Assembly: GCF_965638725.1 (NCBI RefSeq)
Contig: NC_134949.1
Span: 121,891,794-121,955,793, forward strand
DNA from: Aptenodytes patagonicus
Taxonomy: Eukaryota > Chordata > Aves > Sphenisciformes > Spheniscidae
Reading direction: 5' to 3'
DNA: 64,000 nucleotides
Each line of letters opens with the position of its first letter. Position 1 is the first letter of the stretch. The translations under genes and the position numbers were made by a program. This document shows, piece after piece, positions 48,901-58,924 of this stretch. The notes under the pieces are model-generated. The model was not told the origin of the DNA. It saw nothing but the letters and a program-made list of their open reading frames with translations, and did no database searches.

Positions 48901-51900
48901 CATATAATCCAAATACATTACGGCATACATGAGTTCCCGACAAGTCTTCTTTATCTTCAAACTCCATCCTAACTGGATCATGCGGAGGCAATCCCATTGG
49001 ATACACAATCATCACAGCCCCTCGAAGCTGGTCCAATGCATCTTTCACCATCTCCATATTAACACACACGTTGGCCTGAACTTGTTTCTGAAATACAGGC
49101 AGGGATCATTGGTAACTTAAAAAAACATGAGGAAAGACTTTGCTTTGTAGTCAGTTCAAAGGTTCAGCAGTGGGACATTTGAGCAAAGCTAACTGGCTGC
49201 ACAAAGTTATTAGGAGCACAGATTTTCTCATTTGAATATTGACTTCTGAATATATCACTACACTTTTGCCCCCTCCATTCAGCTTGCTTACACTGGGGGG
49301 AAAAAGAAAAAAACAAAAGAAAAAAAGAGAGAGTTCTTCACTAAATTGTGTAGGAGGCATTTAGTAACAAATGTCTGTGGGATACAGGCATTCAAGTAAG
49401 TATGCGTATGACCACAGAAACTGGATGGGGAGTCTTTTGTTCCAAGTACTTGTGATTCATGAACAAGATTCAAAACAGTAGAATTCATGTGAGGGCTAGC
49501 GAAGGGGCCTAAAACTTGAGGAAAAAAATAGAGCACATGTGAGCAGAAGAGAAAAGCTTGGCATATTGCACGGCTTATGCAGAGATCTGCAAGATCAAAT
49601 ACTTGAAATCATTCCAAACCCTACTGCAACGGACAGAGGAAAAACAAGACACATCTGGAAGAGAATAAAAAGTTTTTGCTTATGGATTTAACAGTTCCAA
49701 TATTTTAAGTAACAAGGTTGATAAAAAAGAGAGTAAGAGAATGTTGCCTCCTTGTGGACATTCTTAAACTAGTTAACTGGCAAGTACAATTGGTTTCTCA
49801 ATCTCAGATGATCAACCTTTTTTTTTTTTAAAAAAACCACAGGCAAATTTCTTCATTTTCATTGTTATAAAGTGATGAACCTAACAAACCACTTAACAAA
49901 CTATCCTTAACTTCATTCACCAGTGAATGGCAGTAATTTCTGGAGTAAGTCAGCATGCAGTGCGGCAATTTTGCAACTTCTTATTGTAAATGACAACACA
50001 GCATATAGCTGGAAGTTTCACCCAGGAAGACCTGCAGACTGGAGACCAGATCTGCAGATATTTTCAACTCAAGAAGTAAAACTACATATTATTAATTTCC
50101 CCGTTTAGAAATAGAGTTGATGAGATGCAATCCAACAGAAAAAAAAAGTCCATCTGGAGAAAATCTTTACAGTCCAGAAGCTTTAATCTGAAACACCTCT
50201 CATTTTGCGTAGATTTTGCTATGACTCAGAACAGTTTGGCTGAAATCCTGCCTCTAATTCAGGAAAGGTTTGCTGCAGCTCAGCACACTGGAAGCACTGC
50301 CAGGCAACAGGGCAGCTCCTCTGCTTGCCTCCATGAGGCCTTTGGAAACACTCACTCTAAATGACTGATACGACACTGTTGTTATCAGCAATGAAACAGC
50401 CAAGAAGGCCAATTCAAGCGCACAGGCAACACCAAAAATTCAGTAACGTTATCTATTTGCATAACCGGTTTAATGCTGTTTTAAAGTTCCACAAATACTA
50501 ATTCCCAGAATTGTAGGGGTGGGGAGAAGAAAATTACTTGCAGACGTTTACAAAAATGCAATCTGGTAACAAATATTACTTAATTTGTATTTCAAAGTCA
50601 TATGAAAGCTGAGACACAATACAGAGCATCTACAGGTTTGGTAAAGTGAAGCTGAATAATTGAGACCATACTCCCATCAGGGCATACCCTCAGACTTATC
50701 TTTAAACACACAAACTCATTGGGACTGAGCATGAGTCCAAGTGCTTGTAAAACCAAGGGCTAATCTAAGAGATTAGAACACATTTTTCAATTAATTATAC
50801 ATAAAACTCAAAAGGCTATGTTAATGAGCAAAAGGTATTTTATGCCAGGAACATCACAGAATGCAGTTAATTTTTCACCAGAAAACACGACAAGCATTCG
50901 CCTAAAGAATACATCAATAGCAAATTAAGAGCGTGTGGATAAAATTAAATGTGATTTAATCATTCATTGTGGTCTCGGCTGCCAGCATTCACTTGGAGTT
51001 TAATATCTGATTCCTTAACTTGTTGAACCAGCTTGGCAAAAGCCATTAAGAAAATCATTAACAGAAATGTCAGTTTTTATTAGACTGTTCACATCACTTC
51101 ATGATATTACTTAAAAAGTGTTAGCCCTTGCACTGGAAACAGTCTGTTTTTTCTTAAGCTGCCTAACTACATAGCACCTATTAAGAAAGTCCCACATACC
51201 ACATGCTACTTCAGGAAACTTACCCTAGAGATTAATGCCTTGGCTTCCTCTATTGTCTTCCTTATAACTTGCTGCATTTTTTCATTTGGAGCTAAAAAGA
51301 AGAGACACATATTTAATAGTCTACACTTACTATAAAGAAACCAAGCAAACAACTTGTCCAGGTTATTCTCTACTGTAAGCAAATGAAACATTGTTAAATC
51401 ACAAAGCAAGAGAGACACTACTAAGTTGCAGTCTATTTACCAGTTTGCTACTCCATTGCCGTATTTCTTCCTAACTTAAGAAACAGAACACTATTTCTCC
51501 TGGGAGAGCCAAACTTACTTTTCTACAAAGACATTTGATTGGTATTTGGAACTTCACTTGGGACAAAAATACTGCGTAGAAAGCAACAGCCATAATCTCA
51601 TACTCACCACAACCAAAACCAAGGCTCTCTTTCCCACTTACGACTATTGTGGGCTGTGCTGGCAGACATGCATAAAAGGGGACAAGAGCTTGGAGTTTTC
51701 CGACTCTTTTCCAATTAAAATTTCAATCTAACAGCAAATGCAGTTTTGCAAATACAATGTGCATTTCATATTATAGTTACCTATTTTAACTGTTATAAAA
51801 AGCCTCTCCTCAAAAACAAAAAAACAATTAAATGATACTCATTCACAGCTGAACATTTAAATGCATCGTTTGATGGTATTTAGTTTGGCCCACATTTACA

Positions 51901-54900
51901 CATGCTGTTCAATATTCTAATTTTGTAAATATTACAAAGCTGTCCTCCACTAACAAATAAATGCCCGAGGACAACTACAAGTTGTACTGTCCTTACGTTA
52001 ACGTTGCTTGCAAATTTCTACCGTAAGGCCCAACACTACTCACAACCATGCCAAACAAGACAGGCTTTGTCCACGTGCCTACGTACAAGACACTCAGCTA
52101 TTTCTGAGAACACAGTTAGGAGGGAAAACATTTCACTATAATATAAGCTCTTAATCAAGTTCAGCAAAGGCTTAAATTTGATTGGGCAATGTGTTGTGTT
52201 AGAAGAATTATTTTCCCCTAAATAAGACACTTGGAGTAAGCTGTTTGCGTATGACAAGTTAAGACTAAGTTATTCAAAGATTCCTCCTTAACTGAGCCGC
52301 CCTGCAGTCAACGTCTAAAGGGCTGCTGTCCCGACAGGGCCGTTGTGGTGTCAGGAGTACAGGGACAGACAGCAAGAAGACAATCGTGGTCTCTTCTGTG
52401 CAATCAGTCCTCACGCTCTCGACTCTGAAGTGGTGCTCGATACACATACCGAGTGCTAAGGCAAAACCACTTGGCTGGAGTTGCAGAAGGAAAAAGTGAC
52501 AGGAGTGAGTTCAGCAAGTCTGAGTCACAGCGAATGAGAAAAAAGGAGAAATATTAGAAAAACCGCCTGTTAATGTATCTTGGAGCCTCTGGAGAAAAAT
52601 AGTACACCAGTATGCATTTATGAATGGAGAGAATAAACTAAAGTGAGACAGTCAAACTTGCTTCTGATAATTGTTTACTTATCTTGGGAGTTTACTTCCA
52701 AGTACTACAGTTGCAAAGTTAAATAATGTATGTGCTGAAGAGATATACTACTACTTAGGCTTTTAAATCAACGTTACACCAGGCCCTAATCCAAGACAGA
52801 AAACTTACATATGTAACTGATATTTTAGCTGATCTGTTGTGAAAGCAGGCTCTTGAAATAGCTACTACTTAACAAACCTATGACTACCTTTAATATAGTT
52901 TATTTATAGGATTATTTTTATAATTAGCAAATAAACATGAGCCAGCTAGCATGCTGGCCTGAAATATGTATACTTGATAGCTACTCTTTTTTTTTCATCT
53001 TCCAGGACAGTGAGGTAAGTGAAAGGTCCAGAATTATGGTTTTCATGTTCCTCATTATATTATAGATTATCTATTCTGCAGGGAAAGAAGCATTTATGAT
53101 TGATTTACCATGTCCATTTCTTCGCCCAATTTCATCCTTCTTGAAGACACTTCCACCACTTGGAATGCACTTCTCTGCCCACTCATCCTTCAACTTCAGT
53201 TCTTCGATTTGCTCATCTGTCAGTCCTTGCATATTGTAAGGCAAGAAAACACCGTGCTCCGCCAGCTCCTCCATCTCTTTACAGTGTTTAGAAAACAAGA
53301 TTAAAAATTTGTGTTATTGAGAACATATCATTTACAAAAGCCTTTCATATTATGTACACACAGGCAAAACTTATTCCTAGCCTTCAGTTTCTAAAGAGCT
53401 AAGTATATGGAATAAATAAGGTATATATATACACACAAATATATAGCTATATATGCTGTAATTACATTATAATTCATACATTTCACATATGTATGAAACA
53501 ATGTAACAAATGACGCAGTGCAGGTATGCAAACCTAGACAATACTTGCTTGCCATAAACTTTTTCTTTTTGGTATTTCCTTAATGAGCTTTAGCTGACTG
53601 CATATTCCTTTTTCAAAGTACTTTTGGGAAAGGAACTCTTTCGAAATGGAAAAACACTTTATTGTTATGCAGTAATGAATTCTTTGCAGTTCAGAAAATA
53701 CGTAACTGGACTACCTGTAGCTTTGTCCATACGACATCCAACCCAAGGGATTTTTACAATAATTTATGTCTAATCAAGAAACAACAGTACAGGGTAATTC
53801 TAGCTGAGACAACAGAGAGGCGTAAACGCTGGTCAGCAATGCACAGTCTCACGCAGCGAGAGTAGACAGTGTGTGGATGCAGTTTCCTAACCCTTTTGTC
53901 TAGCCTATCGCATCTGATCCATGGCCTGCAAGCTACACTCACCACTTTCCCCCAGAACAACTTATCCAGCTGCCAGCCCACTTCACAGCATTCTTTCCTT
54001 GAAGGCCCTCCAGCCTCTTTACCATCGCCATATTAATTAAAGCCTATTCATCTCACAACAGACGCACCAGAAGCCCCAAGAAACGGCAATTCTGTTCCCG
54101 TAGCTGGGAATATAGGCACACACATGAAAACGTAAAGGCTAAGACTAAATTAGCGAGTGCTGTGGAGCAACAGCAGCAGATCTGTAGAAAGAGTGAGTGC
54201 TGAAAATACAGTAACCACAGTGTCTGGGTTTTCCAATTTTTTTGTTTCAGATCAGCCTCAGTATGGCCTCATACACTACATACACATTTGAGGCTGGAGC
54301 ACATCAGGTGTAGACGGACCGCGCCCTTCAGGTCACTCTCATCTGAAGGGAATCCCAGTTCACGCGTTCCCAGGCTGATCCACAAAGCAAACCAAAGCGT
54401 GGTCGGCCGGGACAAACAGTAAATACTTTTCAAAAGCCGACTCCTGAATTGAACTAAAGCACTAATTAAGACACACCCAGTGACTCTCCATCACATGGCA
54501 AGCGGATGCCTCGCACCACTCGTGCACTAGGCAACATGAGAATTTCATTCACATATGGGGTACACCTCTGGTCACAAAGGATTTATGCAGCCACTATGGG
54601 ACATGACATGCTGCAGTTCAGTCATGCAACGGATGAATTTTCAGCCACGTACGGTGGGAAGCTCTGAGCTCCAATCTGTCTCCAAAAACAGAAGGACTAC
54701 TAGAATACCAGAAAGTGGGAACTTGCACATGGTTTGGCAACTTTGGTGGGGCTTCTTTGTTCTCTTAAATTTAAGGGAGGATGGCTTGCCTGCTACTAAG
54801 CTGTGATTTGAGAGGTATTTCTTAACTTCTGCCGGCGTAGAGCTCCTGCGAGGCTGCAGCCAAGTAACCTCCTAGCGCCGCCCCCCGGCTCCTAGTCTGT

Positions 54901-55279
54901 GAGCCAGCGGGGCACAAACACCCAGGAGGCTGAGCAGTGCTCCAGCCCAGGGCAGCCGGGCTCCCGTTGCTCTGAAAGGCAGCCCGTCCTCCCGCCTCAG
55001 AGCTCCGCACCCGCCGGAGCTGCGGCTAGGCCCGGGCGGGCGGCGAGCTCGCCCCTGCGTACGCGGGGGGGGCGGGGGGGGGGTGGTGGAGGAGCCAGCG
55101 CCCGCCGGCTGCCGGGGGGATGAGCCCAGCGGGCCGGTACCTGAGCAGAGACGCTGCACCTTCAGCCTCCCGTTGTAGATGCGGGCGACGAGGGGCGCCA
55201 GGTCGGCGAGGCGGGCGCTGCCGGCCGCCTCCAGCAGGAACTGGCTCTCATCGCCGCGCTTCACGTGCAGCCGCACCAT
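45799..55279 (-). CDS. CFAP298: CFAP298, complete (gene-level span, 7 exons, 290 aa)
   Basis: Cilia and flagella associated protein 298 (C21orf59 in human, kurly in zebrafish). From family knowledge it is a cytoplasmic factor required for axonemal dynein arm assembly and cilia polarity; human loss causes primary ciliary dyskinesia. Seven exons on the minus strand, in transcript order: 55279-55141, 53276-53109, 51291-51224, 49087-48929, 48438-48307, 46105-46010 and 45909-45799. Their lengths (139, 168, 68, 159, 132, 96 and 111 nt) sum to 873, which is 290 codons plus stop; the human protein is also 290 residues. All splice sites are GT-AG. The start is fixed by MVRLHVKRGDESQFLLEAAG in a good Kozak context (CGCCATGG) within a CpG island. 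The protein ends KDIKWGPR. It is a head-to-tail neighbour of SYNJ1. Confidence 0.97.
46010..46105 (-). CDS. CFAP298: CFAP298 exon 6
   Basis: Acceptor TTCCCTTTCAG before 46105; donor GTAACG at 46009. The 32 codons read KGQGAPGREPLISHEEQKQM, then MLYYYRKQEELK. Phase 0 at both ends. Confidence 0.96.
46517..46546. repeat. 13-bp perfect hairpin with a four-base loop
   Basis: ACTACAAATAAAA (46517-46529), loop GAAA (46530-46533), TTTTATTTGTAGT (46534-46546). A second CAAATAAAAGAA follows at 46549-46560, so one arm is also present as a direct repeat. Confidence 0.9.
47128..47169. repeat. (CA)n/(TA)n microsatellite
   Basis: 42 bases of alternating CA with a central CATATATACATA interruption. Likely polymorphic. 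Confidence 0.95.
48307..48438 (-). CDS. CFAP298: CFAP298 exon 5
   Basis: Acceptor TTGTCACAG before 48438; donor GTGAGT at 48306. The 44 codons begin AGLEVIEESEAQLWWAGKEL and end VKIQK. Phase 0 at both ends. Confidence 0.96.
48439..48928 (-). other. CFAP298: CFAP298 intron 4
   Basis: The 490-bp intron has GTATGC and CACAG ends. Nothing else seen. Confidence 0.75.
48929..49087 (-). CDS. CFAP298: CFAP298 exon 4
   Basis: Acceptor TGTATTTCAG before 49087; donor GTATGC at 48928. The 53 codons include MEMVKDALDQLRGAVMIVYP and GLPPHDPVRMEFEDKEDLSG. Phase 0 at both ends. Confidence 0.97.
49088..51223 (-). other. CFAP298: CFAP298 intron 3
   Basis: The 2.1 kb intron includes a T run directly followed by an A run at about 49818-49837. 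No coding content. Confidence 0.7.
51224..51291 (-). CDS. CFAP298: CFAP298 exon 3
   Basis: Acceptor CTTTTTAG before 51291; donor GTAAGT at 51223. The 68-nt exon encodes APNEKMQQVIRKTIEEAKAL followed by ISR. It restores phase 0. Confidence 0.96.
51292..53108 (-). other. CFAP298: CFAP298 intron 2
   Basis: The 1.8 kb AT-rich intron has GTAAAT and TTTAG ends. Nothing recognised. Confidence 0.7.
53109..53276 (-). CDS. CFAP298: CFAP298 exon 2
   Basis: Acceptor AAAG before 53276; donor GTAAAT at 53108. The 168 nt encode EMEELAEHGVFLPYNMQGLT, then EQIEELKLKDEW and KKDEIGRRNGH. The acceptor has a weak pyrimidine tract (TGTTTTCTAAACACTGTAAAG), but phase and peptide continuity fix the boundary. Confidence 0.95.
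53277..55140 (-). other. CFAP298: CFAP298 intron 1
   Basis: The 1.9 kb intron has its first (higher-coordinate) end, about 54820-55140, inside the CpG island, including the G-rich run at 55065-55083. The remainder is AT-rich, with a TA/CA low-complexity patch at 53421-53455. Confidence 0.7.
55065..55083 (+). repeat. G-rich run, quadruplex-prone
   Basis: Eight Gs, one C, then ten Gs on the + strand (the template strand of CFAP298), 58 bases inside intron 1. Confidence 0.85.
55141..55279 (-). CDS. CFAP298: CFAP298 exon 1
   Basis: ATG at 55279-55277; donor GTACCG begins at 55140. The 46 complete codons run to VQRLCS plus one base, forming a split Glu codon with exon 2. The N-terminal MVRLHVKRGDESQFLL is highly conserved in the family. 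The middle of the exon is Ala/Leu-rich and GC-rich. Confidence 0.96.
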
Positions 55280-55282
55280 GGC

Positions 55283-55306
55283 GGGGCCGGGGCCGGGGCC
55301 GGGGCC
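55283..55306 (+). repeat. (GGGGCC)4 next to the CFAP298 start codon
   Basis: Four perfect GGGGCC units on the + strand. On the CFAP298 sense strand this is a GGCCCC tract in the 5' UTR, ending three bases before the ATG. Confidence 0.95.
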
Positions 55307-55602
55307 GGCTGCGGCGCCGCTCTGAGCCTGCGTGGGGAGAGGAGGAGGCCGTTAGCACCGTTGCAGCCGCTGCCCGTCTCCCCTCCCCCCTCAGCAACGG
55401 ATCCGCGTCCCTGGATACCGGCGGCGAGAAGGGAGCGCGAGGGGGAAAGGCCGCGCCCGGCGCCTCCTGGCCACCCTGAGGGCGCGGCGCGGCGCCGCCC
55501 GCCCCGGTACCGCCCGCCTTCCCCTCGCACCCGCCCGAGCCGCGAGCAACGGGACCTCCCGACCGGCGCCGCCCGCCGACCCTGCCCTCCGGCCCGCGGG
55601 CG

Positions 55603-55615
55603 CTTCCGCTTCCGG
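55603..55615 (-). promoter_or_regulatory. CFAP298: Paired ETS-type sites in the CFAP298 promoter
   Basis: The minus strand reads CCGGAAGCGGAAG, two overlapping-spaced GGAA cores of the ETS/GABPA type common in CpG-island promoters. They lie about 325 bases upstream of the ATG. A further GCGGAAGCGC lies near 55671-55680 on the + strand. The transcription start is not defined by sequence. Confidence 0.5.
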
Positions 55616-55756
55616 CCCTCCCGCCGCCGTCATCAGAGGCGTTTAGAGGGACCGCGCCATCCCTCCTGGCGCGGAAGCGCTGCGGTACGGAGGGTGCCGG
55701 GAGAGTACCTGAGGTACAAAGAGAGAAAAAACTAAAATTCCTTAAGGGCAGGTACG

Positions 55757-55762
55757 TTTATT
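55757..55762 (-). terminator. SYNJ1: Poly(A) signal candidate for SYNJ1
   Basis: AATAAA on the minus strand, followed about 20-45 bases downstream by a T-rich run (TTTTAGTTTTTTCTCTC), which suits a downstream cleavage element. It lies about 140 bp from the ETS-like sites of the next gene's CpG island. Confidence 0.6.
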
Positions 55763-56027
55763 TCATGAATACACCACCGCCTTCCGCAGGGCAGAGAGGG
55801 AATGCTGTACGCCACTGAGTTTCAATACTGCAGCTCCGGAAAGGATACAGCCATAAATAGCAGCGTGCCACGAGCGAGAAAATCGTTACATTGGACAGAG
55901 CGATTTGCCACAGGGAACGCGGAATTCATGAAAACGTGTTGCGCGTTTCTAATTTTAATTCTTAGTATTTTCAGAACTTCTGCTAGTAATTATTTTCGTT
56001 AATACACGTTACAGCGGTTAGGTATAT

Positions 56028-56045
56028 ACACACACACACACACAC
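56028..56045. repeat. (CA)9 microsatellite
   Basis: 18 bases of uninterrupted AC dinucleotides inside the presumed SYNJ1 3' UTR. Confidence 0.9.
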
Positions 56046-58069
56046 TATATTTTTGGAGCATTTCTTGTGATCTTCGCAGTACTTCGCTGTCAATCTCCGT
56101 AATCCTGTAAAGTGGAGAGGTGCTGTATACCAGGTACATTTTAGACAGTAGTTTTTAATCACTGTAATTAAATATTCAACAAAGAACATACTTATCACGT
56201 AACTCCACTAACAAAAAGCTTCCCCCCAAAATTGTTTTGCTAATGTAAGAATATACCAAAACACCAATCACACAGATGTTTATAGCAACAGTTTAAAACA
56301 AGGTAATTCACATACCGCAGCACAAAGAGTATAGTACCACTGCTGTTTAAAATGTACAAGTACTGTTTAATGACCTGAATGGAAAAAAAGCGCAATATAA
56401 AACTATCGTCACTCCTCTATCCAACTGCGGCTCATGGCTAACCATATACTCTTTAAAGGAAGAGTGGATTATTTTATAAATAATGTTTCGATAGCGTTTG
56501 AGAATTTATAAAAAGTACTGTCATCGTGTATTTTGCTACTACAAATATAATGCTAGTATGTTGTGTTTCAGTCCCTGGTTTTGCAGAGTTTGCTCGCAAG
56601 TAAGCCAATGCGCGTAGGTGTGTATTTGCAGTCCCCCAAGAGATGACAACACTGTGACACGTTCAGCTTTGGGTGAAAGCACGCAGCTGCGTATACGAGT
56701 TATGTTCTAAGACACTGCGAATGGTAAGGAGAACTGCAGGGTTTTACAGCATACATAAACGGAGCTGAGGAAATCAGTTATTTAAATTGCCGCAGGATAA
56801 CAAAGTACCGTATTTTGTGTAATCTCACGTGAGCTTTAGAAAATCATCACAGCACAAAGAGTTGCGTTTTTATAGCGTAATACGTAGAACTGTGACTGAG
56901 CCTTCGCTAACCTCAAAGCAGCACCACGCAGAGGATGGTCACTGTCTCTGGGCGAGGAGGAGTCACTCGTTTAGTCTTAACTGCAAAAGTGACAGAATGA
57001 TATTGTTCAGCTCAGAGAATTACTGTTCTCCCGTTTTCTTTGAAAGTAAGATTTTAAAAATACAGCAGTATGTCTAGTAGATGGGGAGGATGCTGAGCGG
57101 ACAGCCCAATCACATGAAGAGGACTTCCTCCTCCTCTGATGTTCTAACACGGCTGCCGATTCCCTCGCTCAGGTCTTTCTGTGGGACAAGAAAGCCCTTC
57201 TATCATGCAAAAGAGGGGAGTGGGACAAGCCAACTCCAATATGCTGTCTGCAACTGGTAGAGACTGCTTTGTATCTCAAAACCCAAGGGGAATTTTTCTC
57301 CAGAGGTTGAAGGAAAACCTGTTCTATCAGTTGTTTCCCATTTGTGGGAAAAAAGTATCTTTAAAATAGTAATTAATAAATGGATGATATGGAACAATTA
57401 TTCTGAAGTAATACTAGTGAGTATATGTCACAATAATATTTAATAGCTGAAATGTACTGACACAAAGTTGAAGTCAAATATTGAATATATTAATATGCAA
57501 AGTTTTGTTTGTATTTTGAAATTAAACTATTTTTGTTGTGCCTCAAATTCAAATATAAGCCTTACAAATATCCATAGCCTCTGTTATAAATTAAACTTCT
57601 AAACAATACTTGTCAACATTCAAATCTCAATAAACTTTGGCAGCTCTTTGGTAAATACTTATAAATATCAATTAACAAAACAGTAAAAAGGGAGTGGGGA
57701 GGCTACCAGCAGGGAGCCCCTTTTTTTTTTTTTTTAAATTCCACAAAGGGGAACAGAAATGAGAGAGCTCCCTAAGCAAAAATTATTTCCAAGATTGGTA
57801 TATTTTAATGAGATTAGTAGCTCATCTTTCTTTTCTCTGTCTATTCAAATACTATTACATCAGGATTTTAATAAATTTCAGACCATTTTTTGTGCTCTAC
57901 CATATATACATATTCAAAATTTATACACAAACAATAGTGGCTGTTTACGAGTAGAGTTAAGTTTCAGTGCATTTGACAATTAATTATTGCACACAGAATA
58001 ATCTCAAATGCCCAATTATTCTACTGGATAAAGGTAGCAACAAATACAACCTCTTATATTTTTGAACAT

Positions 58070-58924
58070 CTATCTTTCTGTAAAATCTTGCGTTGGTGAC
58101 ACCTTAGGTGCCAAAGAAGTGAAAGGATCTGAGGGGGATCTGTTGCTGGTTATTCTTGATGGTATAGGAGGTGCAGGTGGTGTTCTTGCTGGCATTGTAT
58201 AGAAGCAATCAGTAGAACTTTTATTCCAGTCATTATCAACATTAAAGTCTGAACCAAGAAAAGTGTTTTGTTCAGTGCCCAGCAAATCTGGAGATCCAGC
58301 TGACTTCCTGGAACTGATTTGCTTAAAATCTGGAACACTTTTAGATGGCTTTAGCTTTACATTGAAATTCTCCTCCTCCTCCTCAAACGTTACCCATCCT
58401 TTTGGGTGTACATTTTTTACCATGAGAGATTTACTTCGCAAGCAAAAAGTGTTTTCAGATGCATCAACAGAAAATACAGGCTTGCTTGTATTACAACTGG
58501 GGGGATTTAGAGAAGGGAAGGGATTGCAAGCAGCACGTCCTTCTGGAAGACGTGAAGTTATTTCAGACTCTTGCGTTTCCGTTCTAAATGGGTTTCCAGC
58601 ATTAGGAGTTCTTTCAGTGAATGGATTTGTGCAGTTCAGTCCAGTAATAAATGGATTTGGAGAGCTGCGCATATGTTCCTGGGATGTGTTAAAGGTTGGA
58701 ATAGGAGGCATTGCTGGCATGCAATTTACAGCATTCAAAATATCAGCATTTCTTTGTGTTGCTGAAGGCAACTGTATCAACTCCTTTTGGTTTAAAGTCG
58801 GAACAGGTGATGTTCGAACAGACGTCTGCATCTTTGACACAAGCAGCTTAAATGACAAATCTTCAAAAGGGTCACTGTTTAACTGTGTTTCAAGTTTAGT
58901 GCCGTACGTTCCATTTGTTTTAAT
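58070..58924 (-). CDS. SYNJ1: SYNJ1 last coding exon, 170 kDa isoform tail
   Basis: Acceptor GTTTTCTTTCCAG before 58924; TAG stop at 58072-58070. It encodes 284 residues. It starts [10 protein letters not shown], then [12 protein letters not shown] (a DPF motif). Four NPF motifs follow (58657-58649, 58627-58619, 58594-58586 and 58525-58517). After them come [12 protein letters not shown], a DWNK segment, a PPAPPIP proline patch and a second DPF near the end. The ORF's apparent upstream Met lies in the intron and is not a start. Confidence 0.96.
   Translation of the reverse strand: MKTNGTYGTKLETQLNSDPFEDLSFKLLVSKMQTSVRTSPVPTLNQKELIQLPSATQRNADILNAVNCMPAMPPIPTFNTSQEHMRSSPNPFITGLNCTNPFTERTPNAGNPFRTETQESEITSRLPEGRAACNPFPSLNPPSCNTSKPVFSVDASENTFCLRSKSLMVKNVHPKGWVTFEEEEENFNVKLKPSKSVPDFKQISSRKSAGSPDLLGTEQNTFLGSDFNVDNDWNKSSTDCFYTMPARTPPAPPIPSRITSNRSPSDPFTSLAPKVSPTQDFTER

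Larger units (their letters stand above)
54820..55690. promoter_or_regulatory. CFAP298: CpG island at the CFAP298 5' end
   Basis: About 870 bases of very GC- and CpG-rich DNA spanning the proximal part of intron 1, exon 1, the 5' UTR and the promoter. It has sharp borders to AT-rich DNA on both sides. No TATA box is evident, as expected for a housekeeping-type promoter. ORFs in all frames here are shadows of stop-poor sequence. Confidence 0.9.
55757..58069 (-). other. SYNJ1: SYNJ1 3' UTR (probable)
   Basis: From the TAG to a candidate AATAAA at 55762-55757 is 2.3 kb of AT-rich DNA without coding content, similar in size to what I recall for the mammalian long-isoform 3' UTR. It contains a 15-base A tract in sense (T run at 57721-57735 on +), a CA microsatellite at 56028-56045 and two TGTATATA Pumilio-type motifs (57910-57903 and 56030-56023). 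The extent is inferred. Confidence 0.6.

Noticed and set aside
54872..55735. Many long ORFs on both strands around 55 kb
   Set aside because: Shadows of the CpG island. Only the first 46 codons of the minus-strand ORF starting at 55279 are real (CFAP298 exon 1); the rest of that ORF is intron.
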